Shown one piece after another: positions 45,649 to 58,162 of a stretch of 64,000 bases of DNA. The stretch is from Alicyclobacillus fastidiosus. GTDB taxonomy: Bacteria > Bacillota > Bacilli > Alicyclobacillales > Alicyclobacillaceae. Where the stretch lies: the NCBI RefSeq assembly GCF_026651875.1, contig NZ_CP104067.1:3348001-3412000 (forward strand), given 5' to 3'. Position numbers and translations under genes: made by a program. How positions within the stretch are numbered: the stretch's first letter is position 1; each line of letters begins with the position of its first letter. The notes under the pieces were generated by a model. It was not told the DNA's origin and ran no database searches. It saw only the letters and a program-made list of their open reading frames with translations.

Positions 45649-46434
45649 ATGTGCCCGATTATGAAATGGTCTTTATGTATCGGCGCTTATGCCGGCAAAG
45701 ACGAGATTTATCACTTGGAGAAAATCAAGGAGCACGGCTTTGACGGCCTTGAATACTACGCTTGGTGGAATTTGAGCGATTTGAACAGAACGGCAAAGGA
45801 ACAGGAGCGGATCGGCGTCGGCATCAACGCTACCTGCACCAAATTCATCAGCCTCGTGGATGAGTCGCTGCGCGACGCTTATTTAGAGGGCGTCCGCCAG
45901 ACTATAGAGGCGTGCCGCATCTTGAATGTGAAGTCGGTCATCTCCCAGACGGGCAACCTGCTGGAAGATGTTCCGCGCGAGACGCAGCGACAGACGATGG
46001 TCGAGACGTTGAAGCGCTGCGCGCCGCTGTTTGAGCAAGCCGGTATCGTGCTGGAAGTCGAGCCGCTGAACGGACTAGTCGATCATGCGGGTCACTTCCT
46101 GCAGCGTTCGGACGAATCGGTCAGCGTAATCGATCAAGTGGGCAGCCCCAACGTGAAGCTGGTGTTCGACGTCTATCACCAGCAGATTACAGAGGGCAAC
46201 GTTATCCGCAACGCAACCGGTTACATCGACCGGATCAACCACTATCACATCGCGGACAATCCGGGCCGTAAGCAGCCGGGAACGGGCGAGCTGAACTACG
46301 TCAACATCCTGCGCGCGATCCGGGATACCGGGTTTAACGGCTACGTCGGCCTCGAGTGCGGGTACACGATCGATACGGATGAGGCGATCGAGCAGTTCAA
46401 ACGCGAGGTGCTGACACAGGTGTTGGCGGGATAA
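45649..46434 (+). CDS. Sugar-phosphate isomerase/epimerase-like TIM barrel
   Basis: This protein of about 257-261 residues belongs to the xylose-isomerase-like TIM-barrel family that includes hydroxypyruvate isomerases and sugar epimerases. Key metal ligands are visible in LEVEPLNGLVDHAGH, VKLVFDVYHQQITEGN, YHIADNPGRKQPGTGELNY and YVGLECGYT. A GGAAAGGGG site fits either ATG 45649 or ATG 45661. It partners the oxidoreductase gene upstream. Substrate unknown; conversion of a keto-sugar made by the dehydrogenase is inferred. GC-rich like its neighbour. Confidence 0.85.
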   Translation: MCPIMKWSLCIGAYAGKDEIYHLEKIKEHGFDGLEYYAWWNLSDLNRTAKEQERIGVGINATCTKFISLVDESLRDAYLEGVRQTIEACRILNVKSVISQTGNLLEDVPRETQRQTMVETLKRCAPLFEQAGIVLEVEPLNGLVDHAGHFLQRSDESVSVIDQVGSPNVKLVFDVYHQQITEGNVIRNATGYIDRINHYHIADNPGRKQPGTGELNYVNILRAIRDTGFNGYVGLECGYTIDTDEAIEQFKREVLTQVLAG

Positions 46435-46856
46435 GCGAATCGAATGATTAACAAGGCAGTCTGAAGGCATCTCCGCACGAGATATGTACAATTTTGGGTT
46501 TAAGGTTCGGCCCGAAGACAAGGGTTCGTCAACGGTTGGCACACTGATAGCCGAGGGTTGGTTACCGCATTTCGTACCGTCCGTCAAAGGACTCCCTCCG
46601 GCTAACCACGTGCGACGGTTAATTCCCTGCACATTGGGGCCACGAGGTTTCCCTGTACTGGTTCCTCTGCCTTCAGGCCCAGCCTTTAACCTTGTTCTTG
46701 AATTAATCCATTCACTTCTCAGCTTCTACAAATACCTATGCAAAGAATAGTCAGAGGCGAAACGCGCAAGTGGAAACCAACAGGGATCTTGTCCATGTCA
46801 TTCCGTCTGCTACTTACATTTCATGAATCATCTCCGAAAAAGGGGTGAGAACCAAC
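46435..46856. other. Non-coding stretch at the right edge of the GC-rich block
   Basis: No supported gene. An 88-residue frame (46484-46750) is not recognised and lacks a ribosome binding site. Base composition returns to the lower GC of the rest of the window within this stretch. Confidence 0.35.
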
Positions 46857-46964
46857 ATGAGTGTGAGCGCATACGTGACGAATTCAGAGGGAAACACCGT
46901 ATCACGTATTGATGTGAAGACGAATCGAGTCGTAGCTACGATCCCCGTTGGGAATAGCAAACAT
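46857..46964 (+). pseudogene. Start of a YVTN beta-propeller protein, truncated
   Basis: ATG at 46857 (AAGGGGTGAG upstream) begins MSVSAYVTNSEGNTVSRIDV and KTNRVVATIPVG. This is one full YVTN-type propeller repeat. The similarity ends abruptly at about 46964, and the frame stops at 47060. A perfect inverted repeat follows at 47005-47045. Confidence 0.7.
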
Positions 46965-47004
46965 ACAAGGAGCATTTGCGCCTTTAGCATCATTTCTAGT
47001 GGGT

Positions 47005-47045
47005 TTGATGTGATAACTGAATGTACTGGTATGTTATCACATCAA
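47005..47045. repeat. Perfect 13-bp inverted repeat
   Basis: TTGATGTGATAAC (47005-47017) and GTTATCACATCAA (47033-47045) are exact complements with a 15-base spacer. No T run follows, so terminator function is doubtful. It lies next to the break point of the propeller gene and may be the end of a mobile element or an operator. Confidence 0.6.
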
Positions 47046-47368
47046 CCTGTGCTTCGCTAAGGAACACAAATATCTAAAGCTATCCTACGAGTATGCAGTG
47101 ATAAAAAACGATATTCGAAAGACAATAGACGATCAAAACACCATGATACCTCCAGCACCTTGTGTGTCCTTTATAAAACGGTACTCGGGTTGCTTTAGCC
47201 ACCGTTATTCACGTCAGCACTATCAAAACCCATACGACCGGACGCAGTGTGCCAGGCCGCCCCGTTGTTAAGGCTGTATTGCTCAGATGTACTTTCCCCT
47301 GTTATGTCAATGACCAGTTTCATTCCGACAAAAATGGCCATTTAAAACTGTCAAATGTGGTCAGGTCG

Positions 47369-47803
47369 TCAGAGACTCGCATTTCCTCCTTTCATGCGGT
47401 ACCTTTCTCCGCTGAACGTAAACACGAAAGCATGGTGCAATAGTCGGTCTAGTGTTACACTGACGAGTGTCGGATTGGGGAACAGTGCTCCCCATTCTTC
47501 AAATGGCCTGTTACTCGTGACAATCAGGCTCTGACGGTCGTACGCATTGGCCACCAATTGAAAGAGATGGTTGCCAGTTGTGTCATCCATCGGGACATAC
47601 CCAAGCTCATCAATCACAATGAGGTCGAGCTTAGCAAGAGAGCGGAGTTTGTTCTTTACACTTCCATCGGCTATCGCGGCGTAAAGTCCATCTATTAAAT
47701 CTGGTGCAGTGGTGAAGAGTACATCTTTCCCTTGAATGGCTGCCTCGTAGGCTAAAGCAATCGCAATGTGGGTCTTGCCAAGGCCAGGTGGCGCAAGCAT
47801 CAT
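47369..47803 (-). pseudogene. istB: IS21-family helper ATPase remnant
   Basis: The 144-residue frame has the Walker A GLGKTHIA, the Walker B LDLIVIDELGYVPMDD and sensor TSNRPFEEWG of IstB, the ATPase partner of IS21 transposases. About 90 N-terminal residues are missing and no istA gene is nearby, so this is an inactive fragment. A sequence rich in T and with IS-end character lies just downstream (about 47250-47370). Confidence 0.85.
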
Positions 47804-47844
47804 CCCTCACGAATATTCATGCAACAACCGTAAGGTATGTTTCT

Positions 47845-48306
47845 TCACAGTTTTATGCCTAGTCGAATCATATCACGGCACTGAATTCCGTTTTCGTAAA
47901 TTGGTTCGAGGTAATGCAAGGTAAAAAAATCCCGATCTACACCGCAAATTCGGAAACCACATTTTTGGTACAATGCTAACTGTCCAACGCTTGAATTTCC
48001 TGTTCCAATTTCAATTACTTTGTAGCCTTTAGAGCGAGCTTTTTCAATAGCATGAAGAACTAATTGTTTTCCATATCCCTTCCCTTGCTCCTCTGCGGTA
48101 ACTGCAACATTCACAAGTTCCACCGTTTGCGGACGCGTTTCAATTAAGACATATACACCGACAACTTGATCATTCAATTCAGCAACAAAACAATCCCCAC
48201 GAGATATGTAACTCTCAACGACTTCTTGTGATGGGTCGGCAAGTAATAGAAGAGGCATGGGGTAATCTTCATCTGAACTCAAACGTCGAATTTGGAAACC
48301 CTTCAT
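47845..48306 (-). CDS. GNAT acetyltransferase
   Basis: This protein of about 153 residues is an acetyl-CoA-dependent N-acetyltransferase. It starts MKGFQIRRLSSDEDYPMPLL, has the central ELNDQVVGVYVLIETRP strand pair, the acetyl-CoA motif VTAEEQGKGYGKQLVLHAIE (about 72-91) and GQLALYQKCGFRICGVDRD. ATG at 48306 with GGGTGAG upstream was preferred to the frame start at 48399. Acceptor unknown. Confidence 0.85.
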   Translation of the reverse strand: MKGFQIRRLSSDEDYPMPLLLLADPSQEVVESYISRGDCFVAELNDQVVGVYVLIETRPQTVELVNVAVTAEEQGKGYGKQLVLHAIEKARSKGYKVIEIGTGNSSVGQLALYQKCGFRICGVDRDFFTLHYLEPIYENGIQCRDMIRLGIKL

Positions 48307-48454
48307 TTGTAACTCACCCACAATCCGTGTTTCTATAATAACAATTCCATTGTATTGTAGAGTCGCTATGTCGTTAACCTGCCAGTATTGCAATATCACC
48401 TGACCATCAGTCGCTGTATGTTCATGCGATTTGGAACAACAGAGTTTATGCGAT

Positions 48455-48712
48455 TTACGTCCCCTTATGTTCTAAAAGGCTCCTCTCACCTCTCCCAAAT
48501 ACAGACCATAAATCTAAAATTCGACTGGGTGTTGACACACCGCATTCATGTGTATACATTTGAATAAAAACCATGCCTAGAATCGCTTTAACAGAGTCTT
48601 TATAAATCTCCTGTCCTTCAGTTAACTTCCGACTATGAATGTCTAATACATCCCCATAAATCGTCTGCCATGCTAAGTTTAAAGCTTCTACCTTTCTCTG
48701 TGTGTTACCCAT
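48455..48712 (-). CDS. Hypothetical small protein
   Basis: An 85-residue frame starting at ATG 48712 reads MGNTQRKVEALNLAWQTIYG and includes helical-looking polar segments (LTEGQEIYKDSVKAILGMVF). No family or motif is recognised, and no strong ribosome binding site was found. It may be a real small protein or a fragment. Confidence 0.35.
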   Translation of the reverse strand: MGNTQRKVEALNLAWQTIYGDVLDIHSRKLTEGQEIYKDSVKAILGMVFIQMYTHECGVSTPSRILDLWSVFGRGERSLLEHKGT

Positions 48713-49017
48713 TGAGCACATTATAACGAACAAGCGCGTTTACGATATATCGAACGATGTTCGCGTTCGTTGGATTATATAACAGGTGGATAGGCGCAGA
48801 TAGTTTATGCTTTCTCCATAAAATGATTAAATATTTAGATATTTAATTGACTGGTGATTTATACGTATGTTAAAATAATCCAAAATCGGATTTGTGAAAC
48901 GATCTCAGGATGTACATCTGGAGAGATTGTCTAGTTGTGATAGAGTACATTTTTCCAGGTTTAAGTCGTAGTTTAAAAATGAACTTTGGAAGGGCTTCTT
49001 ATAAGGAGGAATCTGTC
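48713..49017 (+). promoter_or_regulatory. Upstream region of the GH50-like gene with palindrome
   Basis: The AT-rich palindrome TTAAATATTTAGATATTTAA (48827-48846; arms TTAAATAT/ATATTTAA) is a good candidate regulator-binding site. A repeated CGAACG/GTTCG pattern lies near 48750-48772. The strong AAGGAGGA at about 49003-49010 precedes a TTG that is the likely start. Confidence 0.45.
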
Positions 49018-51039
49018 TTGCTACGTTGGCCCCTCTTTGCTGACCACTTTTCATGCGACAATCCAGAGATGGTCTTGACCACTCTAGATAAGGAAAGTTG
49101 GCGCGTCGATACTAGCCCCAAGGGAGGCAAAATCGAACAAACAGGGACCTCTGGTAAGGTTGGCAGAGGCGATTGGACTAGAGCCAAATTTCTTACGGTG
49201 GACGTCCTCCACCGCTGCCCAGATATCCTTGTCATCGTGGTCACGTTTGCAGTCGGCCATCGTGCCCACCTGAACGATGAGATTGAGGTACATTTCGGTG
49301 TTCTTCCCAATGTACCGACCCGCCTCTGCATTCCGCTCGAAGCTCTCAACGCACAAACACTCTTTCTATCACGATATCCAGGGACCATGCAAACGGTCCT
49401 GCGCGGTGGCACGGGGATTCGCGCGGATGAAGTGAATTATCTGTCAATCGGGACTATTCAATCGATAGAATCGAGATCGTTCGTCATTTCGAACCTGGCG
49501 CTGACATCAGAGGAACCTGAGTTCTTAGTAAACAAGCAACCCATCATTGACAAACTGGGACAGCATACTGGTAATAGTTGGTACAATAGGATACCAAATG
49601 CAAAAGCGTTAGCTGATGATCTCCAGCACGAAATGGAGCGAGAGGAATCCTCCGATTTCTATGCTGGTCGTTGGGGACGATATGGGGGGTTCAAGGGACT
49701 CCAATTCGAGACCAGTGGCTTCTTTCGTACTCACCATGATGGGCGACGTTGGTGGCTGGTGGACCCAGAAGGATACGCTTTCCTTTCTACGGGTTTCGAT
49801 TGTGTGAGTCCAGGAGAGTTTATGAAAGTGAATGGCATGTCGCACCTTACCACATGGTTACCGGCTAAACATAGCCGGTTTCAGGATGCCTGGTCGTACC
49901 GAAACGGTGAGCAGCACTTCAGCTATGCCGTTGCAAATCTCATTCGAGCTTTTGGTACAGACTGGTGGAGCAAATGGGTGCACTTGACTATTCAGCGTCA
50001 CCGCGAGTGGGGGTTGAACACAATTGGAAACTGGTCTCAGCCAGAGTTCATTCGTGCTGCCAACATTCCGTATGTGTGGCCCTTGGCTGGCTTTCCGTCA
50101 ACTCGCAACATGATCTTCCGTGATTTCCCAGATGTCTTTGATGAAAGTTACCAGCAAAATGCGGACGTGTTTGCCCGTCAACTCGAGTCTTTCGTGGACG
50201 ATCCGCTCCTCATCGGTTACTTCCTCCGGAATGAGCCCCATTTCGCCTTTGTGGATCACTTAAACATTGCGGAGAAGATGCTGGAGAGTCCAACTCACTT
50301 CAGATCCAAGGACAGACTCATCACATTTCTTCAAAAGAAATATGCCAACTCGATAGAGGAGTGGAATCGGGCTTGGAACAGTGATTTCACATCCTTTGAG
50401 GATCTCCTTATACCTACGCGAGATATTGCTTCCCGTTCTGCACAAGCGCATGCGGACCTCGATGAGTTTAGTGGAGAAATGATAGAAGCCTATGTGCGGA
50501 TTCCGGCGGAGGCGTGTAAGCGAATTGATCCCAATCACCTCAACCTTGGAATGCGCTACGCGTGGATTTCATCGGAACATTTACTGCGCGGAGCACAGCA
50601 CTTTGATGTATTCTCCATGAATACGTATCAGATGAAACCGGACGGCAGTGTGATTCGTCAAATTCACGACGCAACCGGCCTGCCGGTGATGATTGGAGAG
50701 TTCCACCACGGTGCGGCGGACACTGGAATGCTCGCAACGGGTATACGTGGAGTACGGACTCAGCATGACAGAGGGCTCTCGTACCGGTACTTTGTGGAAC
50801 AAGGTGTAGCGATGCCGGAACTAGTCGGAATGCACTATTTTCAGTGGAATGATCAGCCCCTCCTCGGTCGATATGACGGAGAGAACTACCAAATCGGGGC
50901 AGTAGATGTATGCCACCAACCCTATCGAGACTTCATCTCTGGACTGAAGGAGACTCACCTCCATATGTACGAAGTAGCTAGTGGACTTCGAGTTCCCTAC
51001 GATAAAGAACCCGAACAAATACCTAAAACTGGATTTTAA
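49018..51039 (+). CDS. GH50-like beta-galactosidic glycoside hydrolase
   Basis: This protein of about 673 residues has an N-terminal beta-sandwich-like region (about 1-190) and a TIM-barrel catalytic domain that begins SGFFRTHHDGRRWWLVDPEG and AFLSTGFDCVSPGEF, as in GH50 (agarase-type) and related clan A enzymes. The acid/base Glu406 is in YFLRNEPHFAF and the nucleophile Glu561 in VMIGEFHHGA. There is no signal peptide, so it works inside the cell on imported oligosaccharides. The frame opens at 48910, but TTG at 49018 has AAGGAGG just upstream. It converges with the transport-hydrolase operon. Family number is by visual similarity; activity on agar is not implied. Confidence 0.7.
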   Translation: MLRWPLFADHFSCDNPEMVLTTLDKESWRVDTSPKGGKIEQTGTSGKVGRGDWTRAKFLTVDVLHRCPDILVIVVTFAVGHRAHLNDEIEVHFGVLPNVPTRLCIPLEALNAQTLFLSRYPGTMQTVLRGGTGIRADEVNYLSIGTIQSIESRSFVISNLALTSEEPEFLVNKQPIIDKLGQHTGNSWYNRIPNAKALADDLQHEMEREESSDFYAGRWGRYGGFKGLQFETSGFFRTHHDGRRWWLVDPEGYAFLSTGFDCVSPGEFMKVNGMSHLTTWLPAKHSRFQDAWSYRNGEQHFSYAVANLIRAFGTDWWSKWVHLTIQRHREWGLNTIGNWSQPEFIRAANIPYVWPLAGFPSTRNMIFRDFPDVFDESYQQNADVFARQLESFVDDPLLIGYFLRNEPHFAFVDHLNIAEKMLESPTHFRSKDRLITFLQKKYANSIEEWNRAWNSDFTSFEDLLIPTRDIASRSAQAHADLDEFSGEMIEAYVRIPAEACKRIDPNHLNLGMRYAWISSEHLLRGAQHFDVFSMNTYQMKPDGSVIRQIHDATGLPVMIGEFHHGAADTGMLATGIRGVRTQHDRGLSYRYFVEQGVAMPELVGMHYFQWNDQPLLGRYDGENYQIGAVDVCHQPYRDFISGLKETHLHMYEVASGLRVPYDKEPEQIPKTGF

Positions 51040-51073
51040 CTAACACAATGTGAAATAAGCGCGGACTCGAGCG

Positions 51074-51667
51074 TTACTCCTCTTGGAAAGTTAGAGATTG
51101 AATTTTACGCCTGACAAACCAATTCGTCGCGATAGCGGATAAGCTGAAAAACAGTGCAAAGAACAAAATCGGAAATTTCATACACACGAAAAACATGACA
51201 TTCAGAATCACAACATTAAAGAAGGTCAGCCATGGTCTGTATAAAATTAACTTAAAGGCATTTAAAAGTAATCCCTTCACCGTAGATTTCGTATACACAA
51301 TCAGTGGATAAATATGAAGAATCCCGATGCATGAAATCAACAGAATCATGTACATCGCAATGACAGAGAGTGATGAATGAATTCCAATTGACATGTGTAA
51401 ATCCATTTCTACACTACATAGGATGATGAAAAATAAGCCGCCGGCGAGAAGCCCTTGTTTCCAATTCTGACGAACACCGTACCAAAACTCCCGAAGAACA
51501 CTGTAATCCTCTCTATCAATGATTTTCCTCGCGACGACAAATATCCCGACGGTGGAAATTGGGATTGTAATAATCGGGATACAACTAATTAGAAATACGA
51601 TGTTAAGTACCACGAATTTGTATGAAATACTCAATAGTTTGTATAGTGGACCATCAATCGAAAACAT
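51074..51667 (-). CDS. YesL-like (DUF624) membrane protein
   Basis: This protein of about 197 residues starts MFSIDGPLYKLLSISYKFVV and has five or more hydrophobic helices in the DUF624/YesL pattern. Such genes accompany Lpl/Yes-type sugar transporters in Bacillus, but their function is unknown. ATG at 51667 has GGGAGGGA about eight bases upstream, so it can start independently. The DUF2264 frame upstream reads into it without a stop, so a fusion protein could also be made. Confidence 0.75.
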   Translation of the reverse strand: MFSIDGPLYKLLSISYKFVVLNIVFLISCIPIITIPISTVGIFVVARKIIDREDYSVLREFWYGVRQNWKQGLLAGGLFFIILCSVEMDLHMSIGIHSSLSVIAMYMILLISCIGILHIYPLIVYTKSTVKGLLLNAFKLILYRPWLTFFNVVILNVMFFVCMKFPILFFALFFSLSAIATNWFVRRKIQSLTFQEE

Positions 51668-52912
51668 TTCATATCCCTCCCTATTGCTGATCAACATCTC
51701 TACGTCCCAAAGGATTAGCGAGTCGTCAATCAATCCTTTGGGGCGCTCAGGAGATGTCCTATACAGCGTGGTCAGCTGTGTTATCCATACCGGACCATAT
51801 TTTTTGTGAAGACCATGGTGTGTCTGCCCACTCCAAAACTCGTCGTGGCTGGGTATACCGAGCGGTAGAAAAGCAGTGGAACATAGGTAAAGGCTGCCTG
51901 TTGAAATATACGGTTCACCTAGAGTGGGCTGACTACCGCAGAGTCCAATTCGCAGCCAACCGTTATCGTCAAAAGTCCCCGGCACCTCCAAACAACGCTT
52001 GATTACAGCTTCTAGGGCACACCGTACCTGTGGCGGAGACACTTCTTGTGGTAACTGTTTCAGCATAGCCATTTGAGCCAAAAGGTGAAAAGCACCACAT
52101 CGATAGGTAATTGAGCGACCAAAGGCAGGGAAAGTCCCTTCCGGAGAAATCAACATTTCCTGTACGGCCGCGAATCGGCGTGCACGACTCAGCACACTAT
52201 TCAACCGGCTTTCGCCAATTGAATAGTGTGGTAATGCGCTCACAACATGGCGAACGATATCTAGTAGTATTGGTTGAATGACGAAGCTGTTGTAGTAGTC
52301 CCAGTGGAATTCTGGGCCGTCCCCATACGTTCCGTCTCCTTTATACCACTGCTCGTGTTGACGAATGGCGTAATCGATTCGCATAACATCGTAGTCGTCC
52401 CCAATTGTCAATAACGCCACTTCAATCATCGCTGAAAAGAGCAGCCAATTGTTCCAACATGGCTGAATCCTGCGCGTCCGTTTCAGTGCAATTACAACGT
52501 TTTGTTTGACCGTACTAGCTAACTTATGCCACAGTTCATTTGGAGCTCGAACGATGGCATGCGCAAGAAATGCGGCGTCAACAAGCGGTTGGGCGTAGAC
52601 CGTTCCGCAGCTCAATACATCCACATAATCTGGTGAATCTGGCCTCGTGATTGAATCAATAGCTTGCCTCGCACGCTCGGCGTATGCCTCTCTTAGTCCC
52701 TCTTCTTCTGTCTCTGAGCTTCGCAGTTCCAGCCAAGGCGCCATCCCGGCTAGCAGCCGCGCTACCGCCTCTAAGTGTGTCACTCTCGAGCGATCTATCT
52801 TGGATTCTATGGGCATAAGCCGTTTTAACTGTCCCACCGCTGAAGCAGATAAAACTGGATGGGCGATTCGTACCAATGTGTTTACCCAATACTTCCTTCC
52901 CGTCTCTTCCAT
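51074..52912 (-). CDS. DUF2264 protein in frame with YesL-like protein
   Basis: The whole frame is 612 residues. The N-terminal 400 match the DUF2264 pattern, an alpha-helical fold linked to glycan use: YWVNTLVRIAHPVLSASAVG, LEAVARLLAGMAPWLELRSS, GDGPEFHWDYYNSFVIQPIL and LYLCSTAFLPLGIPSHDEFW. After the HDEFWSGQ region the match fades and the last 197 residues are the YesL-like membrane protein. A ribosome binding site exists inside the frame for the latter. The simplest view is a 3'-shortened DUF2264 gene that lost its stop and now runs into yesL. It belongs to the minus-strand sugar operon. Confidence 0.75.
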   Translation of the reverse strand: MEETGRKYWVNTLVRIAHPVLSASAVGQLKRLMPIESKIDRSRVTHLEAVARLLAGMAPWLELRSSETEEEGLREAYAERARQAIDSITRPDSPDYVDVLSCGTVYAQPLVDAAFLAHAIVRAPNELWHKLASTVKQNVVIALKRTRRIQPCWNNWLLFSAMIEVALLTIGDDYDVMRIDYAIRQHEQWYKGDGTYGDGPEFHWDYYNSFVIQPILLDIVRHVVSALPHYSIGESRLNSVLSRARRFAAVQEMLISPEGTFPAFGRSITYRCGAFHLLAQMAMLKQLPQEVSPPQVRCALEAVIKRCLEVPGTFDDNGWLRIGLCGSQPTLGEPYISTGSLYLCSTAFLPLGIPSHDEFWSGQTHHGLHKKYGPVWITQLTTLYRTSPERPKGLIDDSLILWDVEMLISNREGYEMFSIDGPLYKLLSISYKFVVLNIVFLISCIPIITIPISTVGIFVVARKIIDREDYSVLREFWYGVRQNWKQGLLAGGLFFIILCSVEMDLHMSIGIHSSLSVIAMYMILLISCIGILHIYPLIVYTKSTVKGLLLNAFKLILYRPWLTFFNVVILNVMFFVCMKFPILFFALFFSLSAIATNWFVRRKIQSLTFQEE

Positions 52913-53021
52913 CCTAATTCGTCACCGCCCCTCGTGAAGTGCGTGATGTCTTGCCGCTTAGTTTGGTAGACACGATAGAGAGACGGGATGCTTTGGGGTA
53001 AAGAATCCCGCCACCCCGTTG

Positions 53022-56147
<3,126 letters not shown>

Positions 56148-56242
56148 TTATTCGCTCAAAAGACACCACCGAGTACTCTACTCGAGTGCCAGCCACTCCA
56201 TGAAAACGTATTAAATTTGTTCGTGACGTGCCCCCGTCACTT

Positions 56243-57163
56243 TCATTCATAGGTCTCCCAACGGATCTCTATCTGACCATCCTCTGTGAACTTAAATGGA
56301 AGCCAGATGTACCGAGAATCGCGCAGATTGTCCGGTTTCCAACGGTCGGCCATAAACACAAACGAACCCGGCCTCTCCTCTAAGGCAAGTACAAACGTGC
56401 TCTGAGTGTAGAACGTTTTTTCCGCATCTGGCCCCACGCACGGATTCCCCAATGTACGCCACGGACCCAGCATAGAATCGGCTACAGCCCACTGTGCTTC
56501 ATTCGATTTCCACCCCGTGCATCCCGAGGTAATCATATAGTACTTCGACTCATACTTGAAAACTGCAGGAGCTTCGCGATATTGTCCCTCAAAGATTCGA
56601 CAGTAGACTCCGGTTAAGGACCTATAGTCATCAGACAATTCCGCGACATGCATCGTGGCGTTCCCCTCTGATGAGTAGATCAAATAGGATTTGCCGTCAT
56701 CGTCCTGAAAAACCGTCATGTCTCGGCTCTCAGCGCCATTTGGGCGGATGCTTCCGACATACTGATATGGCCCATCCGGCGCCTGGCTAAACGCGAACCC
56801 CACCCGTGCGTATTTGTAATCGGGAGAGTCAATGTGCATAATCATCACAAACTCACCGGATCGATGATTATAAATCACTTTGGGACGCTCAACCACTTGA
56901 GTGAAATAAAGGTCATGGTCCTGATTGTCGTACACCGTTGGCAAAACGACTCCCTCGTCCTGCCAGTGAGTTAAGTCGGTCGAAGAATAGCAAGATACAC
57001 CGAGCACCTTTGCCTCCTTCCTACTCACATCCCGATTCTCGCCGAACCAGTAATAGCGTCCTCCGTGTAGCAGAACTCCGCCACCATGGGCCTGAATCAT
57101 TTCGCCTTTGGAATCCAACCATGGCTCACCTGGTTCTAACAGGTGGATAAAACCTGTGCTCAT
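56243..57163 (-). CDS. GH43-like glycosidase
   Basis: This 306-residue five-bladed beta-propeller resembles GH43 enzymes of the galactan/arabinan-type subgroups. Characteristic motifs are IQAHGGGVLLHGGRYYWFGE (blade 1), CYSSTDLTHWQDEGVVLPT and VERPKVIYNHRSGEFVMIMH. The middle has SRDMTVFQDDDGKSYLIYS and the end FREAP-like YREAPAVFKYESKYYMITS. These supply the usual catalytic acidic residues. No signal peptide. It probably removes side groups or terminal residues from imported oligosaccharides before beta-galactosidase acts. Substrate (galactan, arabinogalactan or xylan fragments) is inferred. Confidence 0.8.
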   Translation of the reverse strand: MSTGFIHLLEPGEPWLDSKGEMIQAHGGGVLLHGGRYYWFGENRDVSRKEAKVLGVSCYSSTDLTHWQDEGVVLPTVYDNQDHDLYFTQVVERPKVIYNHRSGEFVMIMHIDSPDYKYARVGFAFSQAPDGPYQYVGSIRPNGAESRDMTVFQDDDGKSYLIYSSEGNATMHVAELSDDYRSLTGVYCRIFEGQYREAPAVFKYESKYYMITSGCTGWKSNEAQWAVADSMLGPWRTLGNPCVGPDAEKTFYTQSTFVLALEERPGSFVFMADRWKPDNLRDSRYIWLPFKFTEDGQIEIRWETYE

Positions 57164-57236
57164 GAACTCGTCCTCCTGTTCAATACCCGCTGTCTATCGC
57201 ACCGTGTCTCGTGACACGCCCTTCAACTAGGTCGCC

Positions 57237-58151
57237 TTATTCCTTAATGGATCCAACTAATACACCTTTAAGGAAGTATTTTTGAGCGAATGGATACATG
57301 ACGATTACTGGTATCGCCGCAACCACCATGGCTGCCAGCTCCACGGTCTGTGAGGAAACCAACCCCTGACCCTGAACCTTCGCCAAAATTTCCGCCACAG
57401 CAGGATTCAAATTACTCGACAACTGCTGTGAAGCACTCGTAGTCTGGATGAGTTTTAAGACTAAATACTGAAGAGTCTGGAGATTTGACGACTGAGTGAA
57501 ATAAAGCGTGGTCGTATAGTCGTTCCACACTCCCACTGCGGTGAATACGGAAAGTGCGGCCAATACAGGTTTAGACAACGGCAGCACCATTTGAAAGAAA
57601 ATTCTAAACTCACTGGCGCCGTCCATTTTGGCCGATTCAAACAGAGAGTCGGGTATCGACTTGTAATTGGCGTTTAGAATAATGACACTCCAAAATCCAC
57701 CAAACAGAGACGGCAAGATGTACACTAGGTAATTGTCGTACAAATGCAGCCAGTTAAACAGCATGAACGTCGGGATAAGTCCTCCCCCAAAATACATGCT
57801 GATGAAGCCGATGGTTGTGTAAAGCTTCTTCGCCTTTAAATACCTACGAGAATAGGCGTATGCGAACATCGCAGTATAGGTGATGGATACAACCGTTACA
57901 ATGACCGTTCGCGACAATGTGACCCATAGTGCTTGTAATAGACCCGGATCATTCAGCACCTCCCGGTAACTGGCAAATGTGAACACGCGAGGCCACAAAA
58001 ATACGGGCCCAGTAGACAGATCCTGCGCACTGTCCAAAGAACCGATGATGGCGTACCAAAACGGATACAAGGTTAGAAACATCAAAATGCACATGAATAG
58101 AATATTGGTGCAATTAAAGATTCGCTCTCCAACGGACTTACCCTTAACCAT
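57237..58151 (-). CDS. Sugar ABC permease, LplC/YtcP-like
   Basis: This 304-residue membrane subunit has six predicted helices and the EAA-type loop IPDSLFESAKMDGASEFRIF. The N-terminus MVKGKSVGERIFNCTNILFM and the helix FGGGLIPTFMLFNWLHLY are typical of LplC/YtcP-type permeases. The frame opens at 58448, but ATG at 58151 has AGGAGGTG upstream. It lies 11 bases after the other permease gene. Together they import the oligosaccharide. Confidence 0.9.
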   Translation of the reverse strand: MVKGKSVGERIFNCTNILFMCILMFLTLYPFWYAIIGSLDSAQDLSTGPVFLWPRVFTFASYREVLNDPGLLQALWVTLSRTVIVTVVSITYTAMFAYAYSRRYLKAKKLYTTIGFISMYFGGGLIPTFMLFNWLHLYDNYLVYILPSLFGGFWSVIILNANYKSIPDSLFESAKMDGASEFRIFFQMVLPLSKPVLAALSVFTAVGVWNDYTTTLYFTQSSNLQTLQYLVLKLIQTTSASQQLSSNLNPAVAEILAKVQGQGLVSSQTVELAAMVVAAIPVIVMYPFAQKYFLKGVLVGSIKE

Positions 58152-58162
58152 GCTGACACCTC

